Shown here: one piece after another, positions 11,976 to 23,066 of the stretch
Numbering within the stretch: the first letter of the stretch is position 1
Layout of the letters: each line of letters opens with the position of its first letter
DNA from: Camellia lanceoleosa
Lineage: Eukaryota; Streptophyta; Magnoliopsida; Ericales; Theaceae
Assembly: GCA_025200525.1 (NCBI GenBank)
Contig: CM045761.1
Coordinates: 140,618,223-140,682,222 of the forward strand
Length of the DNA: 64,000 nt
Reading direction: 5' to 3'
Translations under genes and position numbers: made by a program
The notes under the pieces: generated by a model
The model's input: the letters and a program-made list of their open reading frames with translations, nothing else
Told to the model about the DNA's origin: nothing
Databases searched by the model: none

Positions 11976-13701
11976 TGCTTCCTGCAAATTTCTCCTTTTG
12001 CTGACAACTGAGCACAAACAAAGGCATGGTAGTGTATTTGCAAGAAAATGTGTGTGCAACTACACTCCTTATCTTGTCTCAAGCTCAAAGGAGTGTACTG
12101 TTCGGCTCTCAAGCCACCAATCACGTATCCCGATGCATGATGGCCAAAGAGTCAAGCTTGCACAATGTTGATGAATGCACAAACAACACATAGGACTCGA
12201 TGAACCTCCACCTTATCATATATGATCAAAGGTGTCGGTGACCTAAGGAATGAGGCATGTTTCATCACTTCAAGTATGAAACGTCCCTCGTTTCTCGTGT
12301 TCGGATCAACGTCCGATCCAAACACATTGCAATGCAACACACATGCAAATAACATGCTATTTATCAATGCTAGAGTGGCACTCATGAGGTTCCATCATAT
12401 AAGCAATGCATGCATGGCATGTTTGGAGGCTAAAGCATCAAAGCAAGTAAAGAGCATCATACAAGAGGCATGCAATACAATGCTCAATGGACTTAAACCA
12501 ACCCTAAATAGACCTCATGCATGCCCAAACAATGGCCAAAATGTGCTGAAACTGGTAGCATAAATGGCAAGGGAATGATGCCCGTGCAATGGCTCACAAA
12601 CAAGGCATAAAGGTGCAACTCTCAAGAGCACCTAAAGAGTGAAAAACATGGAAGTGTGGCAACACTATATGCTCTGAAATACATGCCAAATGATGCCAAA
12701 ACATGCAAATGCCTCAAGCCAAGCATGCAAGATACCTCAAAACTCAAAGCTATTCAAGGCTATTGCACTACAAGCATGCATAACAAGCATCATACGACCA
12801 AGAAGCCTCAAAACAGAGCTAGTGACCAAGATTGCACTATGGTTATACAAAGCAAGGCATGCATGACCTAAAACACTTAGAATAGAGCTTAAGCATGGCA
12901 AAATATGAGTAAAAGCTTGTTGGAGTGGAGCCAAAAACATGCTAAAAAGACATGCTACTTTGCAAAGCTATAAGTAGGATTATACTACAAGTACAAGAAG
13001 CATGCAATAAGTGACCAAGACAGCCAAAAACAGAGTCATGGCAGGTCCAAAAGGTCACAAAAAAGTGCTCAAACAAAGCTTCAAGAAGATAGAACTACAT
13101 GCTCTTTTGACAAGCCAACAACACATGCTAACAAGACAAGAGGAGAGGGGACCACCCCCTCTCATTTTGGACCTCACAACCACATTTCTACCATTGAAAG
13201 TCCACTGGATTTTAGTGGTTAAAAGGCCAAATAAAGATTGCCTCAAAAGCCTTAAAAGATGTCACCAAGCTCAAGCCAATAAGGCACACAAGGGGGTAGA
13301 ACACCCTCAACACCAAAGAGGCCTCAAACAACTATTTTAAACACTTGAAAACAAAGCTTTTTGTAGTTGAAAGTAAGCCCCAAAACAATATGCAAGGAGG
13401 GCCAAATAAGGAATGAAAATAAAGCTTTAAAGAGGATATGAGACTCACCCTTGAAGCACAGCAATAACAGCAAGTTTCTGAGGCAAAACCAAGCTAAAAC
13501 CACTCAAATACAACCTCCAAGAACCTCAGCTAAAGAGTGAAGGTGTTTCACTAGGTGTTTTAGTGCAAAAGTGTGAAGAAAAACCACTTTACGGCACAAA
13601 CTAGTGCAAATATAGAGAGAGAGGGAGAAATATAGAGAGAGAGATATCTTGTCTCTAATGCAAATTTCTGAACCTTTGAAAGGGGAGAGAAGCCTCTCCT
13701 G

Positions 13702-13709
13702 ATATAGAA
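13702..13709 (-). promoter_or_regulatory. Candidate TATA box, LTR A
   Basis: Minus-strand TTCTATAT, at the position where the related LTRs have CTATATAG. A CT-rich leader follows on the minus strand. Confidence 0.45.
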
Positions 13710-13859
13710 TCACAAGCCTTAAGTTTGTTTGACAAGCTAGAAGCTTGTTACAATCCCTCCATACACGTGTATGGAGGATGCATTCTATGCTCACCAGCTG
13801 GCACAACTGGCAATAAAAATATCTGCAAAAGCAAAGAAAAGGGCCTCAGCCAAAAAGTA

Positions 13860-13995
13860 TGGCCGACCGGCCATTAAAGGTGCCGACCGGCCATCAGTGA
13901 TGCCGACCGGCCACCACTGATGGCTGATAGAAAGAGGGCATGGCCGATGGGCAAGGGGCCTGGCCAATGGGTTGTAGGGCTAGCCAACAGGCCAC
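13860..13995. repeat. GGCC motif array 2, LTR A U3
   Basis: Three close units of TGCCGACCGGCCATCAGTGA type, then looser TGGCCGATGGGC units. It lies about 150 bp upstream of the minus-strand TATA. Confidence 0.75.
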
Positions 13996-14838
13996 TCCCT
14001 TCCCTTAGAAACAAGGTCACAAGCTCTTGGTCCACAACCAAGCACAAAACAGACAAGTTGAGAGGCTCCAAGGCAAGGCGCACAGCCGAGACCTTTAGAA
14101 ACTCAAAACGAACACGAGCATGGATGATCATCGAGTGTTCAAACGATGACGTCTAAGTCTTGAGGACGGCAAAAAATGGGGTGGCTACACTATGTATACT
14201 CGCGGTTTTTGGTACTTTCACCGTAGACGCTCAGACCAACTCAATTCAATATTTCAATTCATGTTTCCCAGATTCACCATTTTTCTCAAAACGATAAACA
14301 TTTTCAATGCATAAGTGTGAAATAATGCTCGACGCAAATGAATAAGAAAATAGTTTCAATTCTCCTAAGTCACATGCAATTTCTACAACAATCATGGCTA
14401 TCCTCCACCGATAGCCCAAAACAAATATTTCTAAACAGATAGTTTATATTCCATAAAGATAAACTTTCAAAATCTCATGAGGTGAGTGATCATACATATC
14501 CAACTTCACCATCCTCATCAATACCATTTCAATTTTATAATTTTAACATCAATTTCATTATTTATACAAAACCAACATTTTAGATAATTAGGGCTGATTC
14601 CTTACTCCTTTCAAAATCAATTCCAAGTATCAAAATCAACCATTTCCACTCAACTCAACATTATTTCTAGCATAAAAATCATTTCTAAGAATCTATTTGA
14701 AAAATCCATCTTTTGATTTTTACCCAAAACCCTAGGTTATTCCAAATCTTCCAAAACTCTCAATGTTATTTAGAAATAACAAATAACTAAGTTAAAACTT
14801 ATAAAAAGTATGGAAAGTATCCCTACCTTAAGCTAGAA

Positions 14839-14841
<3 letters not shown>

Positions 14842-14890
<49 letters not shown>
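14842..14890. repeat. (GA)n microsatellite
   Basis: About 49 bp of uninterrupted GA. Shorter GA tracts occur at 20034-20060 and 30390-30420 in the Ogre-type LTRs. Confidence 0.97.
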
Positions 14891-14893
<3 letters not shown>

Positions 14894-15136
14894 GGGAAAT
14901 CCAAAGATGCCAAAAACCAACTTTGCACTGATTAGAATGGCGCCTACATCGAGCTTTATCTTTTTAACAAAGGCACACGAGTGAAAAGATCGACGGATCT
15001 AGGTGTATTTGAAGGAAATAAGTGAGTTTTAGTGAGAGAGAGTGGGAGAAAATAGGGTTTCGAAATGTTTAGAGAGAGAGAGGGAGGTGAAAAAGTGACT
15101 CAGAAAAGTGATTTTACGAACTGATTTAGCACAGTT

Positions 15137-15328
15137 CACTCGAGCGACCAAACACAATAAATTGTTCTGCTCCAGCACAAGAAGCTCCGCTCGAGCGCAA
15201 GAAACTTTGCTCGAGTGTAGGAAACTTTGCTCGAGCGAAGAATACAAACTCCCAGTATTTTTTGCAAACTTACAAAAGTACTAGAGTTTCACAAAGACCG
15301 CTTGAGCGCAAGAATCTTCGCTCGAGCG
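15137..15328. repeat. CGCTCGAGCG-type palindrome cluster in C LTR
   Basis: About seven copies or near-copies (ACTCGAGCG, GCTCGAGCGC, GCTCGAGTG, GCTCGAGCGA, GCTTGAGCG, CGCTCGAGCGA) spaced 20-80 bp apart. Confidence 0.85.
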
Positions 15329-15553
15329 AAGGGAAAAAATCTGGGCAACAAAAGTTTGAAAAACAAGCTATCAACCTATTCCAAACACAACCAACACGAC
15401 CCAAAAGCCAAACTCAAAGAGGTATAAGTAGAAATGAGACATGAATAACTATAAAAGACAACAAAACTCGGATTCAACACATACAATGGGTCGGTTCTGA
15501 ACCATAAATGCTATAAGGAATTTCGTTGAGGAAATGCTATACAATGGGTCGGG

Positions 15554-15565
15554 TCTCCCCCTCTT
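15554..15565 (-). other. Chromovirus C polypurine tract
   Basis: Minus strand AAGAGGGGGAGA, directly before the LTR, as in E1. Confidence 0.8.
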
Positions 15566-15784
15566 AAGGAATTTCGTCCCCAAACTTTAAAATTAAATGT
15601 TAAAACGACATTTTGACCAATTACAACATTGACAATAATTTCAAATCATCACCATGATCCATTCACCAGTCATCCATTCTCATTAACAAGGTAAATATCT
15701 GCTCATTACTGAATATACAATTCAAATTTTCAAAACATATACAATGTTTATATTACATTAACATAACAGAGTTTCAATACATGT

Positions 15785-16009
15785 TCAAACATCACTAAAT
15801 AAGTCCGGATATTTCTCACGGACTTCCGCCTCACACTTCCAAGTGGCCTCCTCAACCCTGTGGTTTCGCCACAAAACTTTTACCAAAGGAATTGTCTTGT
15901 CTCGCAAGACTTGGTCTCGAGTATCTAGAACTCTAACAGGTCTCTCCTCATACGAGGTATCCTCGTCAACCTCTAACTCACTCCAATCCAACACGTGTGA
16001 AGGATCCAA
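15785..16009 (-). pseudogene. pol: Chromovirus C chromodomain
   Basis: 75 codons reading DPSHVLDWSELEVDEDTSY, then EERPVRVLDTRD, VKVLWRNHRVEEATWKCE and YPDLFSDV, ending in a stop. This is the chromodomain tail of a chromovirus integrase, with its aromatic and acidic signature positions retained. The domain reads open from 16009, but upstream integrase is in several frames. Confidence 0.9.
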
Positions 16010-16528
16010 CTCATACTTTCAAAGCATACATATATGAAATACGTTATGAACCCCGGAAAGCTGTGGTGGCAAGGCTAAGTGATAAGCTACCTCTCCAATC
16101 CGCTCTAGGATCTCAAAAGGCCCGATAAATCTAGGAGATAACTTCTCACTCTTCCCAAACCTCATCAAACTCCATCTAGGTGATATTTTCAAGAAGACAT
16201 GATCCCTACCTCAAAGTATAATGGTCTCCTCCTACGATCAGCATAGCTCTTCTGACAACTTTGAGCTGTAACAACCTCTTACGGATAAATGCAATTTTCT
16301 TCGCCGTTTCCCGAACTAACTTTGGACCCAACATTGGTGCATCACCCACCTCGGCCCAACACACAGGGGATCTACATGGTCGGCCATACAAGGCCTCAAA
16401 CGGTGCCATACCAATACTCGACTGGAAACTGTTGTTATAGGCAAACTCCACTAAGGGAAAGTGCCTCTCCCACGACCCCTTAAAATCAAGGACACAACCT
16501 CGAAGCATATCCTCAAGGATCTTAATAG
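16010..16528 (-). pseudogene. pol: Chromovirus C integrase C-terminal part
   Basis: Minus-strand segment with MLRGCVLDFKGSWERHFPLV, FAYNNSFQSSIGMAPFEALY and GRPCRSPVCWAEVGD, the conserved chromovirus integrase end, followed by the GPFEILERIGEVAYHLALPP linker towards the chromodomain. It begins at the X1 insertion; the preceding sequence continues at 26246. Frameshifts lie between about 16200 and 16260. Confidence 0.9.
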
Positions 16529-16533
16529 TATGC
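16529..16533. other. X1 target site duplication, left copy
   Basis: TATGC directly before the LTR start, matched by TATGC at 26241-26245 directly after the right LTR end. Confidence 0.93.
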
Positions 16534-18048
16534 TGTAGACTGCCCGAATTCGCTCCGCGCGCCCTCCTTCCGAAAAAGGTGCGAATTGGTCATCCTGCTA
16601 CTACAGTTCGGACTCCTGTTACGGTTTTGAATCTATTCTCACAAAGTGCAATGTGAGACTGATAACTCACCAAAGAGTCCAAATCCGGCAAATCGTTTTG
16701 GAAAATCGATTTTAATCAAAAAGTGCCAAACATGGACTGCTTTGCTAGATTAGAGAGTCGCCACGTAAATATTTTGTTTTGGGGAATTTAGGAAACCCTG
16801 ACTTGTGCCTAAGGGCACGTGTCCGTCATCACCAAAGTTGCCTCGGCTTGGGAACTCGGGTATGAGAGGGGAAGGTCCTGAAATGAGCACCCCCGCTCGC
16901 TCGATCAAAGGATCGGCCTCTACTAAGCATGATATGTTGTTTTTATAAACACATGTGTTCTTATTCTGATTATTAGCTAACTTACTAAGTGATGCACACA
17001 TCATACAAGTATAGACTAAGTCGCGAGACTTGGAACAAAACAATTCATGTTTGTTTTTCGAAAATGGTTTGAAAATGCCACCCGCTAGTGGGCTAAAGCG
17101 TGGATTTGCCACCCTCAAGATGGGCTTTAAAACAAGATTTGCCACTCCGCAAAGTGGGCTTTAAAACACACATTTATCGAATTGTTCCAACTCAAGCAAC
17201 AAAGCCTTCATCCACAAGCATTCATGCAGTTAAAGCAATTAAGCAAATAGCCTCATGGCAAGCATGCTAACATGGCAACACTTACACTCATGCAAGTATG
17301 CTAAAGCGTAAACACTTACAGTGTACTCCGAGCCAAAACAAGAAACTAGTTAGAAATCATGCATGATCCTAACTATGTTAACAATGCCTAATGCAACACA
17401 TGCAATTAATAGGCTCAGTTATCTAAGATGGCATATGAATGCAACACTTGATAACATGTTGTTAAACACGTATTCAAAGAAGTGTATTGAAATACAATGT
17501 AGTTTGAATGATGCGCCGAGCTCGGTGCATGCAATACAAATAAATGATGCATACATGCAAGCATAAGGTATGATAATTGAAATATTCCCCAATCTAACCA
17601 TCGAAAGCAGTTAAATAAAAGGGAGAAAGGCGTAGGGTTGGAAGACATACACACACACACGCACCCTTATTACAACATTGTGCCCTCGCGAAGGAGGGTT
17701 CGAATGAAAAAGCTAAGCTAATCTAGTTAAGCTAAACAACTAATCTAATTTAAACTAATTAGACTAATTATTACACAACACAAAATTGAATAACTACTAA
17801 ACTACTTACTAATTATTACATCACTTTAACTAATTAGCACACTAATTAATTAAATTACAAAACTAATGCTAATTAACACGCAGGGCATTAAACCACGCTG
17901 CCCCAACTCTGTTCGAGGAAGTAGAAGATGTATGCTCGGTTTTCACCCTGAAGAGCTCTCCGGTTTGCTCTTGAGAGGCTCTATTTGCAGGGTATCTCCA
18001 AGAACTTTTTGCTGAGCCTTACCAAAGGACTGTTGGGGACTACACCAG

Positions 18049-18180
18049 TGGCCTGCCGGCCATGAGAAGCTACTGCCGGCCATCTGCAGGCCAAAAAAAG
18101 GCACTGCCGGCAGAGAATGATGCTACTGCCGGCCAAGAATGAGGCAGTGCCGGCCATCAATGGGGCACTACCGGCCGCTG
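18049..18180. repeat. GGCC motif array 1, X1 LTR
   Basis: Seven units of the type CTGCCGGCCATCAATG, with spacers differing from those in LTR A. Confidence 0.78.
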
Positions 18181-20029
18181 GTGTGCTGCATCACCATGCT
18201 GGAACAGAGCTCAAGCAAAGGGAAATGTGAGAGTCTCCTAAGGGCATGTATGTACTGTGCCACTTCTTATCACCTCAAAACATCAAGGGAGGGGCACTAT
18301 TGGATCCAAAACCATCAATCAAGCATTTGGAATGCATGATGGCCAAAGATCCAATCTTGTACACATTTAATAAATCCACTACCTCATCATGGATGATCAA
18401 AGGCAATGGAGACAAAGGGGATTGGCTCACTTTCATTACTTTGAGTATGAAGTGGACTAAATACCTTGTGTTCAACATAACGTCCGGTTGAACACGATGC
18501 AATGCAAATAACATGCTATGCAAACAACATGCTAATCTTGGCATGTTTTACTTGATTGATTTTGTTTACATATTTTAACATTACCAACCATTCTTTAATC
18601 GGTTACGTCCAAATGTGAAAGTCCTCTAATGATAAGGGGTCAACCAAAAGAGGGGTTTAAGGCATGAGAGGGATGATGCCTTTGACTAGGAGGAACCCTC
18701 AAAAAAGGGTTAAAGGCGCTTGAGCACCAACCCTACCTCATGTTTAAACACAACCTTAAGACCAAACAACCCTCAATGCAAATTGAAGAATGAAGAAATG
18801 AGGGAGGTGGAAGCCATGCAATGCATGATATGGCATGAAATACAAGACTCTAACATGCAAACAATGCATGCACAACATGTTACGAGACTTAAGCATCAAA
18901 AACTAGTGAAGGACACAACACTAGCACCATGCAATACAATGCTCAAAGGACTAAACCAGCCTTAAACAGACCCCAAGCATGCCAAAGCAGTGGCCAAAAT
19001 GAGCTGAAATGACAGCATGAAAAACAAGAAAAAGCATGCTCAAATGATGGCTCGCAAGCAAGGCACAAAGCTCAACTCTCAAACACATTGAAAGAGTGAA
19101 AAATATGAAAGTGTGACTAAGCTACAAGCACAGAAATCATGTGTGAAATGATGCCAAAACATGCAAACTCCTCAAGCTTAGCATGTTAAAGACTTTGAAA
19201 CTGAAAACTAGTTAAGGCCATTTAAACTATAGGTATACAAAGCAATCCTGATATGACCTAAACCACTCAAAATAGAGTTAAAGCATGCTAAAACATGGGT
19301 AAAAGCATGCTGGAGTGTAGCCAAAATAAGCTAGAATGATGGGCTAAAGCATCAAGCACACAAGGCTAATTAGCAAGATTACACTACAAGTGTGAGAAGC
19401 ATGCATGAGGTGACTCAACTAGGCTAAAATAGAGTTACAACATGCTGAAATAAAGTCAAAAATAGGCTGAGATCAAGTCAAGTGATGGTAGAAAAACATG
19501 CTCAACAAGTAGGCCAACAAGACATGCAACCAAGAAGTGAAGAGGGAAGGCCGCCCCCTCCTACTTTGGACCTCAAAACATGGTTTCTACTATTGAAATT
19601 TCTCTAAGTTTCAGTGGTAGAAAGGCCAAACAAAGGATGCCTCAAAAGCCTTAAGAGATGTCACAAGGCTTAAGCAAATAAGGCACACAAGGGGGTGAAA
19701 CACCCCTAACTCCCACAGGGCCTTAAACAACCATTTTTAACACTTAAAAATAGAGATTTTTGTAGTTGAAAGCTAGGCCAAAAACAGCATGCAAGGGTGG
19801 CCAAACCAATGTACAAAAACAAAGCTTAAAGAGGTAGATTCTCACCCTTGAAGCACAACTTTAAAAGAGCAAGCAAACAGCCAACTTCTGAGCCAAAGTT
19901 ACTCCAAGGAGCTCCAACAAGGCCTCCAAGAACCTCAAGCCTAAGGTTAAGGTGTTTGGCTAAGGGTGTTAGTGCAAATATGAAGAGAAAGCACACTTTC
20001 AAGGCTAAAATGTAGAGAGAGAGGATTCT

Positions 20030-20060
<31 letters not shown>

Positions 20061-20111
20061 TTTAGCTCAGCCAAAATTTTTCAACCCCTTGCATGCATAT
20101 AGATGAGCCCT

Positions 20112-20119
20112 CTATATAG
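20112..20119 (-). promoter_or_regulatory. Candidate TATA box, X1 3' LTR
   Basis: CTATATAG (reads the same on both strands), about 350 bp from the U3 end, with a CT-rich stretch 50-80 bp downstream on the minus strand. The same arrangement occurs in the related LTRs. Confidence 0.55.
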
Positions 20120-20260
20120 GTGATACAAGAAGCCTTCAAAGCAATCTAGCCCTCCACGTGCAAACAGATGGGCTCAGCTATGCAAACATTTTCAACCCCT
20201 TGCATGCATATAGATGAGCCCTCTGTCAAAATATTTGCAAAAATATCTGTTAAAGCATTG

Positions 20261-20322
20261 GTGGCCGGCCGGCCATCAGTGATGGCTGGCAGCCCTTGAT
20301 CATGGCCGACAGGCCATCATGA
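20261..20322. repeat. GGCC motif array 2, X1 3' LTR U3
   Basis: GGTGGCCGGCCGGCCATCAG followed by GGCTGGCAG and GGCCGACAGGCCATC, about 145 bp upstream of the minus-strand TATA. Confidence 0.75.
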
Positions 20323-20471
20323 ACATCAAGATGGAAGGTAGGGTTTGGAAAGCTCAAACCTGGAGCATTCCGTCACGGAAGTCGAGTACTCGATGAGCAA
20401 TCAAACTTGTTGTTGGATGTACCTACAAGAACATCCAAGTCTCGAGGATGGTAAAAAATGAAGTGTCTACA

Positions 20472-20490
20472 GTTGCCACTCTTTGACAGA
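20472..20490 (-). other. X1 polypurine-like tract
   Basis: Minus strand CAAAGAGTGGCAAC immediately before TGTAGAC. X2 has CAAACAGGGGCAAC at the same place. It is a purine-rich but imperfect plus-strand priming site, as is usual for Ogre-type elements. Confidence 0.65.
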
Positions 20491-20984
20491 ACTCGAAAGT
20501 CATGAAATGACGTAAGTGAATGTCAAAACCCAGAGACGACCCATTTTTGACAAGGTCAAAGACTCAACCAAACAAACAAGATAACAATATAGATGTGCCC
20601 GCAGGCTGGGGCAAAATGCAAATGACATGCATGATGCAAGAGCATAACTTATGATTATGCAAAGGGAGCTGTAATGAAGCATTTATGCAAATGTTATGCA
20701 AAGTAAATACAACATTTGAAACAAACCGATAAGGTATGGTAATCTCACACATGAGAAACACAAACACACAAACACGCTATGCGGGAGACTCACAAGTCAA
20801 ACCACATTTCACGCAGAAAGGATGTAAGAAAATCATGCAATATTAACCGCGACGCACGTAGGAAAGGCCAAAAGTGACTATCGGGCGTACCCGGAGTCTC
20901 AAACAAAACACATCCTAGCGCGCCACACGCGAGAGGAGCCAAGGAAGCAGTTTAAACACCAGGACGCACCAACGTGTTCTAAAC

Positions 20985-21835
20985 CAAAGCGTCCTATCGC
21001 ACCACGCACGAGAGGGGAAAGGAGGTTAACGAGAACATTGGGACACACCCAAATGTTTCTAACCGAAAGGGGTGGTATAAGCGTCAAAACACAGTTGAAA
21101 CGCTTCTAACCAAAGCAAGACGGTATAAGTGTCAGACACACGGTCCAAACACTTCTAACCGAAGTGAGGTATAAGCATCGAGCACACGGTCCAAACACTT
21201 CTAACCAAATCAGGGTATAAGTGTCGACCACATGGTCTAAACACTTCTAACCAAAACAAGGAGGTATAAACGTGGGACACACGATCCAACACTTCTAACC
21301 AAAAGGGCGGTATAAGTGTCAGGCACACAGTCCAAACGCTTCTAACCAACAAGAGAGGTATAAGCGTCAGGCACACAACCCAAACACCTCTAACCAAAAT
21401 GGGGTGGTATAAGTGTCGGGCATAAAACCCAAAACACTTCTAACCAAAGCAAGGAGGTATTAGCGTCAGACACACGATCCAAAGGCCTCTAACCAAAGCA
21501 AAGAGGTATAAGCATTGGGTACACGGTCCAAACGCTTCTAACCGAAGCAAGGTGGTATAAGCATTGGGCATACAATCCAAACGCCTCTAACCGAAGCAAA
21601 GAGGTATAAGCGTTGGGCACATGGTCCAAACGCTTCTAACCGAAACAAGGAGGTATAAGTGTCAGACACACGATCTAACACTTCTAACCAAAAGGGCGGT
21701 ATAAGCGTTGGGCACATGGGCCAAACGCTTCTAACCGAAGCAAAGAGGTATAAGCGTTGGGCACACGGTCCAAACGCTTCTAACCAAAGCAATGTGTCGG
21801 TGTAAACACCAGGCGTGCCCGAATGTTTCTAACCA
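20985..21835. repeat. X1 internal minisatellite, unit about 47 bp
   Basis: About 17 units built on GGTATAAGCGT, then GGGCACACGG, then TCCAAACGCTTCTAACC. The half-units AAGCGTT and AACGCTT are complementary. Open frames on the minus strand in this array are repeat artefacts. Confidence 0.88.
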
Positions 21836-22551
21836 ACGAAGAGGAAGAGGAATGGTTTTACCCAGAATTCCTTTGAATGAACCATACATACAATATCGTG
21901 CCTGCACGAGAAGAAAACTTAACAAGTACAATACAATACAAAAAGATAATCTATGCAAGATGAATGATCATAACATGATGTTGAGACATGTTCAATGCAC
22001 GACATGCAAGAAATGAAACCGAAGCATATTCCACGTATGATGATCAATAATGCATATTCAATGCAACATGCATGCTCTAAGCAAACATGGTAGTGTATGT
22101 TCCCTGCAACAATTTGAAATGCATGCTCGATGCAACGGGTATGGACAATTCCATGCGAATGTAAAAAACATGTTCAATGCAATACAATGGTAAATGCATA
22201 TTCAATGCAAAATGCATGCTCTAAGCAAGCATGGTAATGCATGTTCTACGCAACAATTCGAAATGCATGCTTGATGCAACGATAAATGCAATGCACATGC
22301 TATGCAATGACAAAAGCAAGTGTGCTAAAGACGACTCAAAGGCAACCTCTGATTTACCTCTCGGAAGAGTTGTAACATGTTTAAAAAGGATACACCTTGT
22401 TCGTGTTGATGAGCGATGACCCTTGCGTACCGCGAACGTGATTCTAGGCTTCTGCGGAGGCATTTTAAACCAAATTTTGAGCACAACTTGCATTTCTTGG
22501 AACCCAAGAACTCGTATCAAAGGAAAAGAGGCTTAGGGAGCTTGTGGATGC
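21836..22551 (+). other. X1 spacer between minisatellite and PMD promoter
   Basis: No coding sequence. It is rich in GCATGC/ATGCAA words and holds GAATGAACCATACATACAAT once (three times in X2). The end (22340-22440) is conserved with X2 at 32140-32240 and with F at 54345-54440, so it belongs to the element. Confidence 0.7.
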
Positions 22552-22662
22552 CTGCTGGCCATCATAGGATGCTGCCGGCCCCCTGCCGGCCATCAGTGGC
22601 CACTGCCGGCCAACAATTACACACTACTGGCCATCGATGTGCCACTGCAGGCCATCGATGGT
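22552..22662 (+). repeat. GGCC motif array upstream of X1 PMD gene
   Basis: Six units such as CTGCCGGCCATCAGTGGCCA and CTGGCCATCGATG. It ends about 35 bp before the TATA-like box of the antisense gene. Confidence 0.78.
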
Positions 22663-22697
22663 AGATTTGGGCAGTTTGGTCCTTTCAGCCGTGGCTC

Positions 22698-22708
22698 TTT
22701 AAGTAGAG
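22698..22708 (+). promoter_or_regulatory. Candidate promoter of X1 PMD gene
   Basis: TTTAAGTAGAG, conserved as TTTAAGTATAGAG in X2, followed in both by a CT-rich leader with TTTCTCTCTAG twice, and then the coding start about 360 bp on. Conservation between two copies and position are the only support. Confidence 0.5.
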
Positions 22709-23066
22709 GCAAGGATGGTTCATTTCCTTACAACCTCTTGCACGAAATTGCTACCCCTTTCTCTCTAGGTGATCTTTCTCTCTAGATCTGCGCATTCTAT
22801 GCGTTTTCCAACACCCCAGAAACATTTTCTTCGCAAAAACCCCCTTGTTCTCTTCACTTTGAACTAATCAGAAGGTGATTTCAATGCTTCTTTCGTCATT
22901 TCCACCATTCAAGGTTGATTCCCCTCGAGTTTCTCCCCAGGTTAGTACACTTTTCTGGGTTTTGACTTCCTTTGACTTTTTCCTCTTTCCTAGGGTTTGA
23001 CTTTCTCAAAGCTTTACAATTTTCTTCATTTTTCCCTCAATTTTGCTTCTCTTGCATCTATCTTAG

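Larger units (their letters stand above)
6960..14189 (-). mobile_element. Ogre A: Tat/Ogre-type element, 5' part
   Basis: Read on the minus strand: 5' LTR (14189-10333), tRNA-Arg-type primer site, leader, gag, and the gag-pro junction, where E1 interrupts it at 6960. Pol and the 3' LTR lie to the left of the window. The LTR type, primer site and gag type match element F. It is inserted in the chromovirus C LTR at 14190. Confidence 0.87.
10333..14189 (-). repeat. Ogre A 5' LTR (3857 bp)
   Basis: On the plus strand it starts TGTAGAC and ends GTGGCTACA (elsewhere GTGTCTACA). It aligns over its length with LTRs at 16534, 27347, 52115 and 63263. Blocks in plus order: a conserved segment with a CCGATC-loop-GATCGG hairpin (10595-10715), three units containing CAAGTGGGCTTAAAAC (10858-10960), an AT-rich stretch of CTAATTAA units (11500-11690), a CGGCC-motif array (11855-11975), a long A/C-rich stretch, a minus-strand TATA, a second motif array (13860-13995) and the U3 end. 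No gene. Confidence 0.9.
14190..15553 (-). repeat. Chromovirus C 3' LTR, fragment
   Basis: Bounded on the right by the polypurine tract. The first LTR bases (TGTAA) seem deleted, since GGGGGAGA runs directly into CCCGACCC. It contains a GA microsatellite and a CGCTCGAGCG cluster. A short local duplication places ACAATGGGTCGG at both 15484 and 15541. The other end lies left of Ogre A. No gene. Confidence 0.8.
14190..16533 (-). mobile_element. Chromovirus C, part 1 (3' LTR fragment to integrase)
   Basis: A minus-strand chromovirus: LTR fragment, polypurine tract, chromodomain and integrase C-terminus. X1 interrupts it at 16534 and it resumes at 26241. Ogre A cuts its LTR at 14190. It is the oldest layer, since three Ogre-type elements are inserted in it. 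Confidence 0.88.
16534..20471 (-). repeat. X1 3' LTR (3938 bp)
   Basis: TGTAGAC at the start and GTGTCTACA at the end. It is collinear with LTR A. An internal duplication repeats TTTTCAACCCCTTGCATGCA at about 20075 and 20189. The conserved hairpin block lies near 16800-16920 and the AT-rich block at 17700-17880. No gene. Confidence 0.92.

Noticed and set aside
12222..13340. Plus-strand frames of 70-113 codons in LTR A
   Set aside because: LTR sequence with no conserved frame in the other LTR copies.
21155..21958. Minus-strand frames with repeated LVRSVWTVCLTLIPP-like text
   Set aside because: Products of the 47-bp minisatellite in X1, not genes.
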